Origin: Tenrec ecaudatus | Lineage: Eukaryota; Chordata; Mammalia; Afrosoricida; Tenrecidae | Length of the DNA: 64,000 nt | Reading direction: 5' to 3' | NCBI RefSeq assembly: GCF_050624435.1 | Contig: NC_134530.1 | Span: 143,632,721-143,696,720 of the forward strand | Shown: piece by piece, positions 1 through 11,060 of the stretch | Layout of the letters: every line of letters starts with the position of its first letter | How positions within the stretch are numbered: the stretch's first letter is position 1 | Position numbers and translations under genes: made by a program | The notes under the pieces: generated by a model | Seen by the model: only the letters and a program-made list of their open reading frames with translations | The model's database searches: none | What the model was told of the DNA's origin: nothing

Positions 1-601
1 TATGAAAGAATTTTGTAATCTGCAGAGTACTAAGAAAGTAGTATCTGGGAGAATTCCTACTAGAAAATTGCTACCTTTTCCCTAACATAGGCTTCTGTTC
101 TTGCCCTCTTCAACTTTACTCCCTCCCTGAGTTATTTCATCTGTACCAAAGCTCACCTACTCCCCAATCTTTACCTCAAGGTTGACCCAGCCGCCCCACG
201 CCGCACGGACCTAGACATTTCCACTTGTGTGTCCATTTAACACCTAACACTCAACAATTCCCAGTCTGAAATAATTTAACACAGCCAGCACCCCTGCAAA
301 ATGAGGTTTGTTTACTGACATTCCTACTTCATTTTCCATTCAAAATATTTCATTCTCCTAGTTTCCCAAGCTAGAAAGTTCTGAAGACTCTACGCCTTCT
401 CCTCCTCTCCCATATCCAAGCACATGCTAAGTCCTATCAGTTCAAATCAACTCTTTCCCCACAGTAACTCAATGTCTTCACCTTTCACCCAACTTTTGTA
501 ACAGCCTCCTAAATGGTACACCCTCCATCTTGCTTCTAATCCAATCACTCAATCTCTGGAAAACCCAGTTATGATTACAGAACTGTTTAAAGCGAAAATT
601 A
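1..601 (+). repeat. L2 LINE 3' remnant, first part
   Basis: The pyrimidine-rich text resembles the 3' half of the mammalian L2 consensus: 'tagacatttccacttg' near 211, 'acagcctcctaaatgg' near 500 and 'cttctaatccaatcac' near 533. It lies inside intron 1 of PSMA5, which is read on the minus strand. It is interrupted by a young LINE 3' end at 602-745 and resumes after it. An unrelated GC-rich 29-bp segment sits inside it at 184-212. The family call rests on recalled consensus. Confidence 0.6.
184..212. repeat. Exact 29-bp copy of the PSMA5 exon 1/intron 1 junction
   Basis: These 29 bases are identical and in the same orientation to 2248-2276, which spans the last two bases of PSMA5 coding exon 1, its GT donor and the next 25 bases of the intron. 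The stretch is GC-rich and out of place in the AT-rich L2 remnant around it. It looks like a templated insertion or an assembly artefact; see findings. Confidence 0.85.
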
Positions 602-745
602 ATGGCTCTCATGCAAGAGTTTAAGTGGAGAGCAAATGTTTTGAGAATGATGAGGGCAACGAATGTACAAATGTGCTTGACACAATGGATGGATGTATAG
701 ATTGTGATAAGAGTTGTACAAGCCCCCAATAAAATTATTTTTTTA
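602..745 (+). mobile_element. LINE 3' end (probably L1), 5'-truncated
   Basis: This is the terminal 145 bases of the LINE family repeated through the window, ending in 'gagcccccaataaaatt' followed by an A-rich tail. The target site looks duplicated: 'aattaatggc' before it and 'aactaatggc' after it. It splits the L2 remnant, so it is younger than L2. Confidence 0.75.
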
Positions 746-756
746 AAAACTAATGG

Positions 757-935
757 CCCCCTACAGAATAAGACACAAACTCCTTACTTTTGCATTAAAA
801 AGAACCCAGTATCTCACACTATCCTTCTTTTCCCTTATTTCTGCTAACCCCAGGTTGCTGTTCCAAATCACTGGGACCCTATGTACAATACAACAAAGGA
901 CAACACTGCCCGGACCTGTCCCAGCCTCCTATTAT
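757..935 (+). repeat. L2 LINE 3' remnant, second part
   Basis: L2-like text continues after the inserted LINE end: 'acacaaactccttacttttg' near 774 corresponds to the 'aagtccaaactccttaac' region near the L2 3' end. Confidence 0.5.
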
Positions 936-1955
936 GTTGGGGCCTATTGTTGTAGTCATTGGGTCAATTGAGTTAATGATATAAGACCAAATGAACTACA
1001 CAAGCCCCAACATTTGCCAACAACAGAGGGAATGCAAGGACAGGGAAACTTGGCAAATGGAAAAAGGGGAACCAATGGGAAAAATTGGGGAAGCATCGCC
1101 AGGCTCCAAAGATTGCAACCAATGTCACAGAACAATCTGGGTCTGAACGACTGATTGGAAAGCTAATCTGCAGTGTAAAAATTCACCTACAGCACAAGAA
1201 AATATTTTCAAAAATTATATCAAAGATGATACTCTTGGCACCCCGGAAGCTAAATTTTGACTAACCAAGTTATTTTGTGGAAGAGTAAAAACGAGATGTC
1301 AGTCTTTCAACTTCACACATTTCTGAGTCAGTAAAAGAAAAAGTGGTAGTCTCAGGTGCTAAAGCTTAGACAGGGCAACTGGTGACTGACAAGCAAGACA
1401 ACTTGTGGAACCACCTGGTACAAAGCAAACTGGCTCTTTTGAAACTTTGAAACTCAACGGCTTTATGCAGAACTTAACTGAGCAAGACAGAAACTGAAAG
1501 TAAAAATAGCTAAGGCACAAGGATGTACAATGTAGTAATTTAGCAAACCCTTTTATTCTTTTCAAAAGAAAGAATTTCACCACTTTGATTTTTGAAAACA
1601 TCAGAGATGGTCAGCACACGAAAATTGCCTTGCTTTGAAAAATTTCCAAAGGCCTATGTCGAATGGAATCAGCATGAGAAATCTCTAGAGAACCATCCAA
1701 AACTTTCGTTCCCATAAAATTAGCCTGTCTCGACCTCACTGCGACTGCCTTCTGCTCTCGCGATTTTGAAGGAACTATTCGTCCGAAAATATTCCATTTC
1801 CAAGCTGACGGGATGGAAAACGAAGTTGCAGGCAGATCAGAAAGCGAGGCAGGGGGAGGCTAAAATGAACAAACCCAGTAAAAATTCTTCAACTCCCTTT
1901 TTCCTCCGGGCAGATTTTTTTAATAAGGTAGTTATCATTCAGCAGAAAGATAACC
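936..1955. other. PSMA5 intron 1, unassigned sequence
   Basis: This is AT-rich intronic sequence between the L2 remnant and the CpG island. I recognise no repeat or exon. Short open frames on both strands have no family resemblance. Confidence 0.6.
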
Positions 1956-1959
1956 TGCG

Positions 1960-2900
1960 CGAGGAGGGACCCTCGGCCGCCTCCAGGTTAAAGGTCGCAC
2001 TCCCGACCCCCTCAGGCTTCGTCGGCCAGCACCAGCAGGAGCTTCTGGCTCGCAGTTAGGGCCCAGCCGTGACTCAGCGGCCGGGCCAATTGAACCAATT
2101 CGCCCAAGCCCGGCTCTAGGAGGGCACGGCGGGCGGCAAGGGAGGGCCCGATACCCCGGCCACGCCAGACTCCGGCTCCCGGGGCGCCCCATGACACGGC
2201 AGAACCCAGGCCGAGGCCGGGCCCCGGGCCTGCCCACCTGGCACCCGGACCCAGCCGCCCCACGCCGCACGGACCTGTCATACTCAGACCGGGTGAGGAA
2301 CATGGCGAGGGCAGGAAAAGGCGGCAGTGGCAGTTCCAAAAGTCTGTGGGCCGGCAAGACCCTACCAGCACCAAATCACCCACACGGCCACCGAAGAGAG
2401 GGCCCTGCTCCCGACTGCGCGTGCGTCCGCGACCCCTTCGGCCCGCCTTCCCCTGTCTGCCTCCTATTGGCTAATAGCAGTTCCCGCCCAGGTGATTGGG
2501 CCAAGGCACCGCCTCGCCAGGCCTGATTCGTCCGGGGAGGGCGGAACTGAGGTTGCACTTCCGCTCTGACCGCGGACGGTTGCTAAGGGCGCTTGCAATC
2601 AGAGGAGCGAGCGGAGCGTGCCGGGTGGGGCAAGTGTTAAACCCGCCCTTGGGCTGGCCGCCGCGGGACTTCCTCGGAGACTCCGGTTCCTCACCGGGTG
2701 CCATAACCGCATCCAAGGCACCCCGGTCCCGCTTGCTCCGTGCCCAGTCGACTCAGGCGTGTACTTTCTGTTCTTCGGACTTTGGCACAATGTTTGTCCT
2801 CGGTGCTGTGACCCGAGCCTTAGTACTCGACTCCCTCCGTGAGGGATTACTCTGCAGTGGGTCTGAGCGGGCGCCGTCGGGGAGAATCCATTCGCTTTAG
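1960..2900 (-). promoter_or_regulatory. PSMA5: CpG-island promoter of PSMA5
   Basis: GC content and CpG frequency rise sharply here and fall after about 2900. On the gene's own (minus) strand two CCAAT boxes are visible, seen as ATTGG on the plus strand at 2466-2470 and 2495-2499. An NRF1-like site, TGCGCGTGCGT, lies at 2416-2426 between them and the start codon at 2303. No TATA box is obvious. CCAAT plus NRF1 sites in a CpG island fit a housekeeping proteasome gene. An ETS-like 'cacttccgct' lies near 2555. The transcription start is probably around 2350-2450, which is an inference. Confidence 0.75.
2275..2303 (-). CDS. PSMA5: PSMA5 coding exon 1 (proteasome 20S subunit alpha-5, N-terminus)
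   Basis: The minus strand reads ATG at 2303-2301 and then MFLTRSEYDR, the first ten residues of mammalian PSMA5. The exon ends in AG at 2275, followed by the donor GTCCGT from 2274 downward. The reading breaks after two bases of the tenth codon, as expected if exon 2 begins with G for the next residues GVNTF. The protein is the alpha-5 ring subunit of the 20S core proteasome in cytosol and nucleus; alpha subunits form the outer gated rings. Only this exon is in the window. Bases 1-2274 are intron 1, and the remaining exons lie to the left. The in-frame extension past the donor is not coding. The first residues of the intron have an exact copy at 184-212. Confidence 0.92.
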
Positions 2901-2904
2901 CCAA

Positions 2905-3175
2905 CTCCTACCCGGGCTCAAACTCGGTAGATTGTAGTCTAAGAAAACCAACTTTCCTCATGGTGAAGGTAATTTTGCCAGCTCTTCCTTCGAACCTCAC
3001 CGCTCCACCCAAGTACACTTTTCAGACACGGTGACCCAGAACGCTGAAGTCGAAGCTACTTTGCTCACGGCTCTCTCTAATGTCCGAAGACTAGCCTGCC
3101 CATGTCTTCATTTAATGTGCCTCCATCGAAACCTGTTAATGCGTTATGTATTCAAGAAATATAGTTAAGTTATTC
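2905..3175. other. Shore of the PSMA5 CpG island, unassigned
   Basis: Moderately GC-rich sequence falls off into AT-rich intergenic DNA. No repeat, exon or RNA gene is recognised. Confidence 0.5.
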
Positions 3176-3245
3176 AGTGGGCATAGGGTCTCTGTGAGTC
3201 GGACTCAACTCGCTGGCAGTAGGTTAAGTTTGGGGGGTTTTTTGG
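3176..3245 (+). repeat. AfroSINE, 3' tail fragment
   Basis: Only the tail of the SINE is present: 'gggtctctgtgagtcggact' followed by 'caactcgctggcagtag' and a T/G-rich end. The tRNA-like head is missing. Confidence 0.75.
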
Positions 3246-3305
3246 TCATGTGACTAAAAGGGAACTGCCAGCGTTCCATATCCAGTTATTAATATGATAC
3301 TAATG

Positions 3306-3468
3306 TAAGGTGACCAGATTTTAACATTGATAAAGCGGGTCAACATTGATAGAATTCATATCCTTGGCAGCTGAAAAAATGTATACCCTACCTAGTCATG
3401 CATTCTTTCCAAAAATCGGCGCGGGACACGGGAAAAATTGTTCAAAAGCGGGACGTCTGGTCACCTTA
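3306..3468 (-). mobile_element. Non-autonomous hAT-like DNA transposon (MITE), copy 1
   Basis: The ends are inverted repeats: 'taaggtgaccaga' on the left, and 'tctggtcacctta' at the right end in a close match. The internal text matches the element at 35970-36183 read in the opposite direction. The flanks carry near-identical 8-mers, TACTAATG at 3298-3305 and AACTAATG at 3473-3480, with four extra T bases between the right end and the duplicate. I cannot name the family with certainty. Confidence 0.7.
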
Positions 3469-3794
3469 TTTTAACTAATGCCCCCCAAATTCTTAACCTT
3501 TTCCCACCTGTATCTGCCAAATAAAGACCATACTTAGCCCAAGGTTAGACACCGGGGACAGTGATGGGGAAAATGTCATACCTTTGAGGTATGAATATCT
3601 CTTTTTATCACCAGCTAGTTGCTTGCTTCTTCGTGAATTCTATAGGAATTTCATTTTGGGGTCCCAACTCAATCAAGTGTGCAACACTAAATAAAGGATC
3701 TTTTGCTTTTCTGAGAAGAGAATCTTATTCCTTATCTTTTTTGGCAGTTAATGTGATCATAAACTGCACACACTTGCTCTTTAGAAGTCTGTTT
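3469..3794. other. Intergenic, unassigned
   Basis: AT-rich sequence between two repeats; no feature recognised. Confidence 0.5.
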
Positions 3795-3975
3795 GCTGTT
3801 GTTATAGAGGTTACTTGCTGGGCTACAATCCTTTTGTTCTGCAATTCGAAGCCACCAGCAGCTCCGCAGGAGAAAGACTGGGCTTCCGACTCCAGTAAAC
3901 AGTTAGTCTCAGAAACCCACAGGTGGTCGCTGCGAGTCAGCATTGCCTTAGTAGTAGTGAGTGGGTTGAGTTGAT
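3795..3975 (+). repeat. AfroSINE
   Basis: The SINE body is recognisable from 'gctgggctacaat', 'aattcgaagccaccagcagc' and 'gttagtctcagaaaccc' to 'gagtcagcattgcc' near the 3' end. It is diverged, especially in the tRNA-like head. Confidence 0.7.
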
Positions 3976-4384
3976 AGATTTAGTATAATATTTCCTGAAC
4001 TGTTAACATCAGATGCAGTAGTCAATTGTCTCATAGGATCTACTTAAACAGGCAAACTCTTCTGGATAAACATGCCCATGCTTTAGGTATCTTAAAGGTC
4101 AGGTAGCCACAGATAACCAGCTCCCTGGGGGAAAGAAAGGAAATCTTGTTTTCTGTCCAGGAGAGTGGTTGTGATGGCACGAACATTTAACAACTACCAT
4201 AACGACTTTCCCGGAAACGCTCAGTACAGCCTTCCTTAAAGGTTGACCCACGTGTTCCTGTGAAAAATAATAGAGGAGCCATAGAAGACAGGAAAGTAAG
4301 ACAGTTAAGGCAAAATAAATATCTTGGATGCTGGAAGAAACAGCTGTGGCTGGGTGATGAGGATTGGAGACGCTGCCCAGCTAA
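3976..4384. other. Intergenic, unassigned
   Basis: I recognise no coding, RNA or repeat signature. Confidence 0.5.
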
Positions 4385-5490
4385 AGAACCAGGAAGTATT
4401 TATTGATCCTCAACCTATATTCAGAAGAGCATGGGGAACAAAGAATACCACTGTTGACATCAGATGGATGGATCTTGGCTGAAAGCAGAGAATACCAGAA
4501 ATATGTTTATCTGTGTTTTACTGGCTATGCAAAAGTATTAGACTGTGTGAATCATAACAAATTATGGATAGCATTGCAAATAATGAGAATTTCAGGACAA
4601 TTGTTCGCATGCAGAACCTGTACATAGAAGAAGAGGATGCTGCATACTTTAAATTGGGATGTATATCAGGGCTGTATCCTTTATACCTACTCAGTCTATA
4701 TGCTGAGCAAATAATCAGGTGAGATATAGTGAATATGAAGTCAGGATTGGAGAAAGGTTCATTAACAACCTGTGATATACAGATTTTTACAAACTTGCTT
4801 GTTGAAAACTACAAAGACTTCCTGATGAAGATCAAAGAGTACAGTATGGATTACACCTCAACATAAAACAAAATAGCTCACACCTGGACTGATAGACAAC
4901 ATCAGGATAAACAAAGAAAAATTGAAGTTGGCAGTTTTGGGATCTTTTCTTTGGACCTACAACCATTGCTCATGGAAGTTGCGGTCAAGGAATCGAAGGA
5001 TTCATTGCATTGGGTAAAGTTACTGCGCATGACCACTTTCAAGGGCAAAGATGACACTTTGAGGACTGAGGTGTGCCTAACCCATTCCATGGTATTTTTC
5101 ACTCACCTCATATGCATGCTATGGACAATGAATAATTGATGCCTTTGAATTACAGTGTTGTGGAAGAACATTGAAATTGCTGCGGACTACCAAAGAGTGA
5201 AAAAAAAATCTGTCTTGGAAGAAGTATAGCCAGATGCCCCTTCAAAGCAAGGGTGACAAGACTGTTCCCTTAATGTACTTTGAACATGTTATCAAGAGGG
5301 CATGTTTTTAAAGTAGTGAATTAGCAACTAACGGAGGAGAGCCCATAGGTACATTGACACAGTGGCTGCAACGGGCTCAAACTTATCGATTGTGAGGATG
5401 GCACAGGACTGCGTAGCGTTTTGTCTCATATAAGATAGCCATGAGTTGGAGTCAGCTCAAAAGCACCCAACAGCAAGAACAATAACATTA
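4385..5490 (+). mobile_element. RTE (BovB-like) LINE, 3' half with reverse-transcriptase remnants
   Basis: In order there are: the text 'acatcagatggatggatctt' ahead of the RT core, a decayed RT segment still readable as YAKVLDCVNHNKLW near 4523-4567 (RTE consensus YAKAFDCVDHNKLW), then 'cttggaagaagtatagccag' near 5213, 'acattgacacagtggctgca' near 5350, 'attgtgaggatggcacagga' near 5389, and the tail shared with AfroSINE ('gccatgagttggagtcagct'). Many stops and shifts are present, so it is an old, 5'-truncated copy. Confidence 0.85.
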
Positions 5491-5507
5491 ACCTGAACTT
5501 AGATGTT

Positions 5508-5605
5508 TCAAGCCCCCCTAATGGTGCCAGGGAAAGAAAGGCCTGGCGATCTGTTTTCACAAAGATTACAGCCAAGGAAACCCTAGGCGCAGTTGTATTG
5601 TGTAG
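5508..5605 (+). repeat. Possible AfroSINE-related fragment
   Basis: The text 'aggcctggcgatctgttttc' followed by 'acaaagattacagccaagga' resembles the middle of longer afrotherian SINE variants. Head and tail are not clear. Confidence 0.4.
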
Positions 5606-6164
5606 CAAGTGGAGTTAGCAACTTGAAAGCATGGATTTTCCCCTTTTTTGTTTTTGTCAGTGATTATGCACTGAAAGGGCGCTAATGTAAGAGTTGGCAT
5701 TCCGCTAGTGGGCACCTTTAGCTTGAGGACTATCCTTCTGGCGGTTGAAACTTCTGAGAACGGTGCCTATCCAATCCTCCTCATGGTCTCCAGAATTCTG
5801 CTCTCCCTACATTTCACAGATGTTTCCCCAGTAAATCTCTTACACATCAAATCACATCTTGGCAACTGCTCAGAGGACCCAAAGCAACACAAATGATGTT
5901 CAGAGAGGTCCAAAATACTGGATAACAAGATAGTGTTTTAGTGCTGGCTCAATAACTACTCAGTAGGCCAAGAGGGTACCATTTTGAGTAGTCTGAGGGC
6001 TGGGTAGTTCCTGACACACAGTGGTAGCTCAACCATTAATAGATTTCATCCCAGTAGAGACAAAAGCCCTTGCAGGCACAATGTTCTGTGTTTTTCATAT
6101 ACGAGGAGAACAGTGCCAAGGAGTACAGTGGAGTTGGCCGAATACTGCTAAATGTGATTGACAC
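5606..6164. other. Intergenic, unassigned
   Basis: No gene, RNA or repeat is confidently recognised. Short open frames here have no family resemblance. Confidence 0.5.
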
Positions 6165-6345
6165 TGTCCTTTTGTGTAAGCAGTGGACTACTAACTTCAA
6201 GGTCAACGATCAAACCCACCAATTGCTTCTCAGGAGAAAGATGAGGCTATCCGCTCCCCTGAAGATTTATAGCCTCAGAAACCCCGTGTAGGGTCATGCT
6301 GAGTCAGCGTCGACTCCATGACTGGATTGGGGTCATAAATAAGAA
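6165..6345 (+). repeat. AfroSINE
   Basis: The signature runs 'gtggactactaacttcaagg', 'ctcaggagaaagatgaggct', 'agcctcagaaacc' and 'gagtcagcgtcgactcc'. The A-box end is degraded. Confidence 0.8.
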
Positions 6346-6376
6346 TAATTGGAAACCAAGATTTCCGTTTAGTTAC

Positions 6377-6917
6377 TGTCTTGGTTCTCTGGTGTTGCTG
6401 TAACAGAAATATCACAAGTGGATAACTTTAGCAAACAAATTTATTTTCTAACAATTTGTGAGAGTAGACATCTGAATTCAGAGTACTAGATATAAGGGAA
6501 GGCTCTCTCTGTCGGCTCTAGAGGAAGATGCTTGTTTCCTTTCAAACTCTGGGCCCTGCATTCCTTGGAGTTCTTGGTATTTGTCTTCTGCTGTGTCTAG
6601 GAGGTCCTCAGTGTAGGCAGCAGCTCCCAGATCTTCTTTCTTGGTGGCAAGAGGTTCCTTACTCTGCTCACTTCTCTGCTTTTGTCTCATAAATAAAAAA
6701 GAGGCCACGTCCCAGAGAAACTCCTCTGACATGGGTCAGGGCTGTGACTTAATAAGGGTATTGTGTCCCACTCCAATCACCTTAGAACTGATTGGTAGAT
6801 CAGATCACATCATGGGAAAAAATTATATCATCACACCAATGCTAAATAACTGCCAAACAACTGAGAAACAACTGGCCAAGGTGACATATCTTGAGGGGAC
6901 ACAAATCAACCATGACA
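6377..6917 (+). mobile_element. MLT1-like solo LTR (ERVL-MaLR fossil)
   Basis: It opens 'tgtcttggttctctggtg' and 'ttgctgtaacagaaatatca', followed by 'caaatttattttctaacaat', and closes with 'acacaaatcaaccatgaca'. This layout fits an MLT1/MaLR LTR of about 540 bases with TG...CA ends. No clear target duplication remains, so it looks old. Only LTR sequence is seen next to it. Confidence 0.6.
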
Positions 6918-7690
6918 ATGGCCAAATGTGAGAGACAGGGGATCTTTTTAGTAGTTTGCTAAAGGACTATTATTACCAGGAGTGGAAGAGTGACATAGAT
7001 CAGCTGAAGACTCAGGACATGATAGAGTCACACAGTTCTGGGGACCTTTAAATGCACAATCAGAGCAGGTTAAGGCCCTATTGGGAAAACCTGAGATTCT
7101 AAAACAGGATAGGATATTGGGAAGGACATCCTTGAAGACATTACCTCAGCAGAACTTCATGAACGTCAAAGTTTGCAAAAGCCACGGAATCCTGGATCTT
7201 CAAGATGCATAACATGCTCCAAAGGCCATACTAGAAGGATCTGATATGGAAACTCCACTACATGAGCTGGCCTCTACCGCAAACACACCTGTAACCTGAG
7301 GACTTAAGACTGAAAGTTCATGGTGTTTGAAGAAGCAGAAGACAGCTATACCAAGAGTATTGAACTGTCGGTAGGTGGACAAACATTGACTTCCTCCACC
7401 AATGACCTACTTGCTGTATTGAAATATACATTATTCCAGCAGACTTGTGATTGATATTGTCATGAATATTATTGTAAATTTTGCCTGACAACCAACTTCC
7501 ATTGTTTGTGTAAATAGCGCCCAGCCATATAAGAATTTGTTCTCTACAAGTTAATAAGTCAGGTCTTCAAAAATAAATCAATAAATAAATCAGCTATTGA
7601 GAGATATGTAGTTAGCTACACTGGGCCCAATATCCCTCCCTCAACAGTGTCTTAAAAATTAGTACCAGGAGCTAATCAATGACACTATTA
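6918..7690. other. Intergenic, unassigned
   Basis: I recognise no gene or repeat. Some phrases suggest a decayed LINE 3' region, but not enough to call one. Confidence 0.4.
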
Positions 7691-7699
7691 ATTGAAGTT

Positions 7700-8100
7700 C
7701 CTTATGTTCCAGGGACATGATTGAGAAAATTCTCTACCATAAATTAACAAAGAGATTTCTAAGGGGAGCCAAAGGCAGAATATAGATCCAGGAATAGATG
7801 GAGGGCTTGCACTAAATGCTAGCTCCAATTTAAGAATAATTAGTTCTTACAACTTGGCCCTGCTCAAAACTTGTCCTCTTGAAGGAAACACAGAAGATAC
7901 AGATGCTATATTAAAGTGTGGTGAAGAAATTAGATCATGCCTGGCTATCAGAATAGCTTCTTAGGTCTTAAAGGCTTGTTTACAAACAAGCAACCATCCA
8001 CATGAGATGTCAACTAAGTCCACATGGAAGAAGCATACCAACATCCGTGACCTAGGGATTGTAGATTATATAATCTAAAGCCAAAAGAGGGAATAGTACC
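7700..8100 (+). repeat. Decayed LINE 3'-region fragment
   Basis: The text 'taagaataattagttcttac', 'agtgtggtgaagaaattag' and 'gtcttaaaggcttg' parallels the clearer copy at 28490-29520, which has 'gagaacaattagttcttaca' and 'agtgtggtgaagaaaccaga'. Same family, older copy. Confidence 0.55.
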
Positions 8101-8500
8101 AGAGCTTAAATTGTGAGATTCCGGTTTGCAGGTTGTGGATGACAGTGGAAGTCCAATATTCATTTGTGAGATCTACACAGGAAATAAGCTCCTGGTGATT
8201 TCCCTCTCCATAATGGAAGTAGGTAGGTTTGGTTGGATTCTGGTGACTGAGAACCACCATCTGACTTCTATTGCTGTATGTGTGTGTGGCTATAGTTTCA
8301 TGGTTATTAATAAAGCCAGTTCTATGATTACTTCTATTGTCAGTCCAGAAACCTTTTGTCTCACCAGACCACTACTCACCACATTGTTCACCAAGGCTCT
8401 CTTATGGATCTTTATACTCTGATGCGTCTTCTGGCTACATACAATGTCCATTACATAGCAGCTAGAATTTATAGTACATCACATATGGGATTATGGCTAG
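8101..8500. other. Intergenic, unassigned
   Basis: No feature recognised. It may belong to the LINE fragment before it or the ERV fossil after it. Confidence 0.35.
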
Positions 8501-11060
8501 AAGAGCCATATTAATGGACTGCATCTCAACTGGGCATAAAGTGAGCCAGTTCAGAAGCAGAAACAAGAGCATCCCATGGTCACGAGAAGGAAGAGCCGGA
8601 GTCACAGAGTAGGGAAGGGAGGGTGAAGGCTAGAAGCATGTCTGACCTCTGCCCTGTGGGAATCAGCCCTAGGCTGGTGTGGAAGGTGATTCTCCTTCCT
8701 CCTTGAGTAGCAGAGGAGGTCGCATGGCCCCCCACACCATCTCCTCAGACAGGGCACGGAATAGGTGACTAGGCCCTATGATAGTGTAGGGGAAAAAATG
8801 CCACAAAGGTTCAGGGACCTGCTATTTCAGTGAAGCTCTCCAGGGTCCACTGGTCACAGGCATGACAGTATATTCCTTCAAAATAAAAGACAAATTGTTG
8901 CATATTGCATCCCCTACCACACACAAAAAAGTGGTGGTGGGGAGGGTGACAATGCCCGAGAGGTAGGTCTCTGTTGTAGGGCAGCACATTCCACACCCAG
9001 TAATCCTGCTACAGCCCTTATCAGGGGACATGAGAGGTTTTAAGGTTTGGGACCTAGAGCAGGAAAGGGGGCTTTTCAGAAGGGACAGCCCACAGCATAG
9101 CCCTCGCTGCCACTTGGGCCATAGATTCCAGTAGTCTTGTATTGGGGGTTTCAGAAGAGGGCAAAGATGCAATTTGGAGATTATGGCAAGCCAGTGGGAG
9201 AAACACAATGCTGTTCCTGGGATTCCGCAGCAAGGTTGCCCCTGTGCGCCAGAGAAGTACGCATACACCTTTTGAGAAACTTCCCCCAGGAGGATAGTTG
9301 GCCTCGGTGGAGACAGAACACTTTGCCATGGGATACCAAGTAACCAGGCGTCCACAACTGCCAATGGAGTGGGCTCTGTTGGTTACAGCAAACCAAGAAG
9401 CGTCTTTTGTAAGACGGAAATGGTATGAGTGGCAATAAACCCAAGCAAAATCAGAGTGTACTGGGATGCTGCATGAGTAATTAGCTCAAACCCCAGCTCC
9501 ACCACTACACCAGTCCTCCTCCAGCTAGACCTATGACCATGTGAGAGGCAGGGCACATGAGCGACTTCAGGAGGAGGGAAAGGCTCAGGTTTGGTTTAGA
9601 GACAGGTCGGCTTGGTCTGTGCTAAAGCTAACATTAGATGGTGGCCACATTTGAGGCACAGTCGTCGAATGGCTTTGAAAAACAGCAGAGAGGCAGCACC
9701 TCCCCGATGAGCTGAGCTAAAGGCATGGCCCCTGGTCACCTGCTTTGTGTTTGGGGAGAAGTAAGCCTGATGGAGACTGTATACAGCTATTCCTGAACAA
9801 TGGCCTGTGCCTGGTAGGGGGCCTAGACGGCAAAGGACTGAAGGTCAAAGACAAGGGGGTCAGGTAGGGTCAAATGGATGAACATACAAGTTGGGCAGGC
9901 AGTGTGGAGACTTGTTTCATTTGTTGCATCTACCAGGGGAGAGGCATCAATCAAGTAGATGAAATTACTCAGCCTGTTTAAATGATCAGTCATCATTGGC
10001 CACCACGGAACCAGCATGATGAGCATGTAAAGGAAGTGGCTACAGTGACAGAGACAGAGATTAACTATACCAGTATATGGGCTCAAGAAGCATGGACGCT
10101 CATTTCCAGGTCTGATGTAGCTATGGCCATCTCTCAGTGCCCAATCTGTCAGTATCAGAGACCACACTGAGCTCCCAGCACAGCTGTGTTACTCACGGAG
10201 ACCAGCTGGTCACTTGGTAACTTGCTGACTGTACTAAGTCTCTTTCATCCTAGAGGGGCTACTGGTTCATTGTCACGGGGATATATCTCTATCAGGGCTA
10301 GAGTTTCCCTTTCCTGTTCACACACACTACGGGGGCTTATAAGATGCCTGCCTGAATCCCACACAATGTAGTACCGAGCAAGAGCACAGTAAAATGTGTG
10401 GGAATGTGGCCATGACCATGGGGTGCACGGGTCATACCCACCATCAGGAAAAGGCTGGCCTCAGAGAGCTGGAGTGATTTTCTAAAGTCACAAAGGAAGT
10501 ACTTTTAGGAAGGCACTGCTTTGGGGCACTACCATTCCAGATGTTGTACACACATTGAATTAACTATGTGGGGCAGGTAATGAAGGAGTAAATGCAGGAA
10601 TATCCCCACTTACCTTCACTACCTAGGACCCATCGGAGGATTTTGTGTGTCTCATAGCACTGAAGTTCTTGTCCCCAGATGGGGCCCACTCCTACTAGGG
10701 GCATAGCAAGGTTTTCATTAAACTATGAGCTATGATCACACAAAAGAGTTAGTAACCCTGATTAGTAGGAAGAATTAATGCTGCTGTTTACAAAACCCAG
10801 GGGCCCCACTTGGGCAGCTCCATTGTCATTGTGATTGATCCCATGCGGGAAGCCTGGCCTGAGAAAGATGTGGTTACCAGAAGTTCATGCCTCACACCAC
10901 CACAGACTCCACCAAGACCAGTTAAGGTGATTAGCTGAGGGTGCGTGCAGAGTAGAGAAAGGAAAGAGGCCAAGTGGAACAGTAGTTACACATTCAGCTG
11001 ATCACTGCACCCATGGAGAAGAGACAATGCAACCTGCTCCTATAAAGATATCAGACCAAA
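8500..11060 (+). mobile_element. ERV-L-type endogenous retrovirus, internal region fossil
   Basis: Forward translation shows integrase-like traces of the ERV-L kind: ISQCPICQYQRPH at about 10131-10169 resembles the integrase zinc-binding segment, and shorter resemblances to ERV-L integrase and pol C-terminal text continue to about 10.9 kb. The part from 8.5 to 10.0 kb would be reverse transcriptase/RNase H but is much more weakly supported. It is thoroughly broken with many interruptions, and no LTR is confidently paired with it. Divergence suggests an insertion of tens of millions of years or more. The boundaries are approximate. Confidence 0.55.

Noticed and set aside
1935-2357. Long minus-strand frame containing the PSMA5 start
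   Set aside because: Only MFLTRSEYDR is coding; the rest reads through the splice donor, and the upstream extension precedes the true ATG.
8822-9364. 180-codon minus-strand open frame
   Set aside because: It is antisense to the proposed ERV-L fossil and has no recognisable domain.
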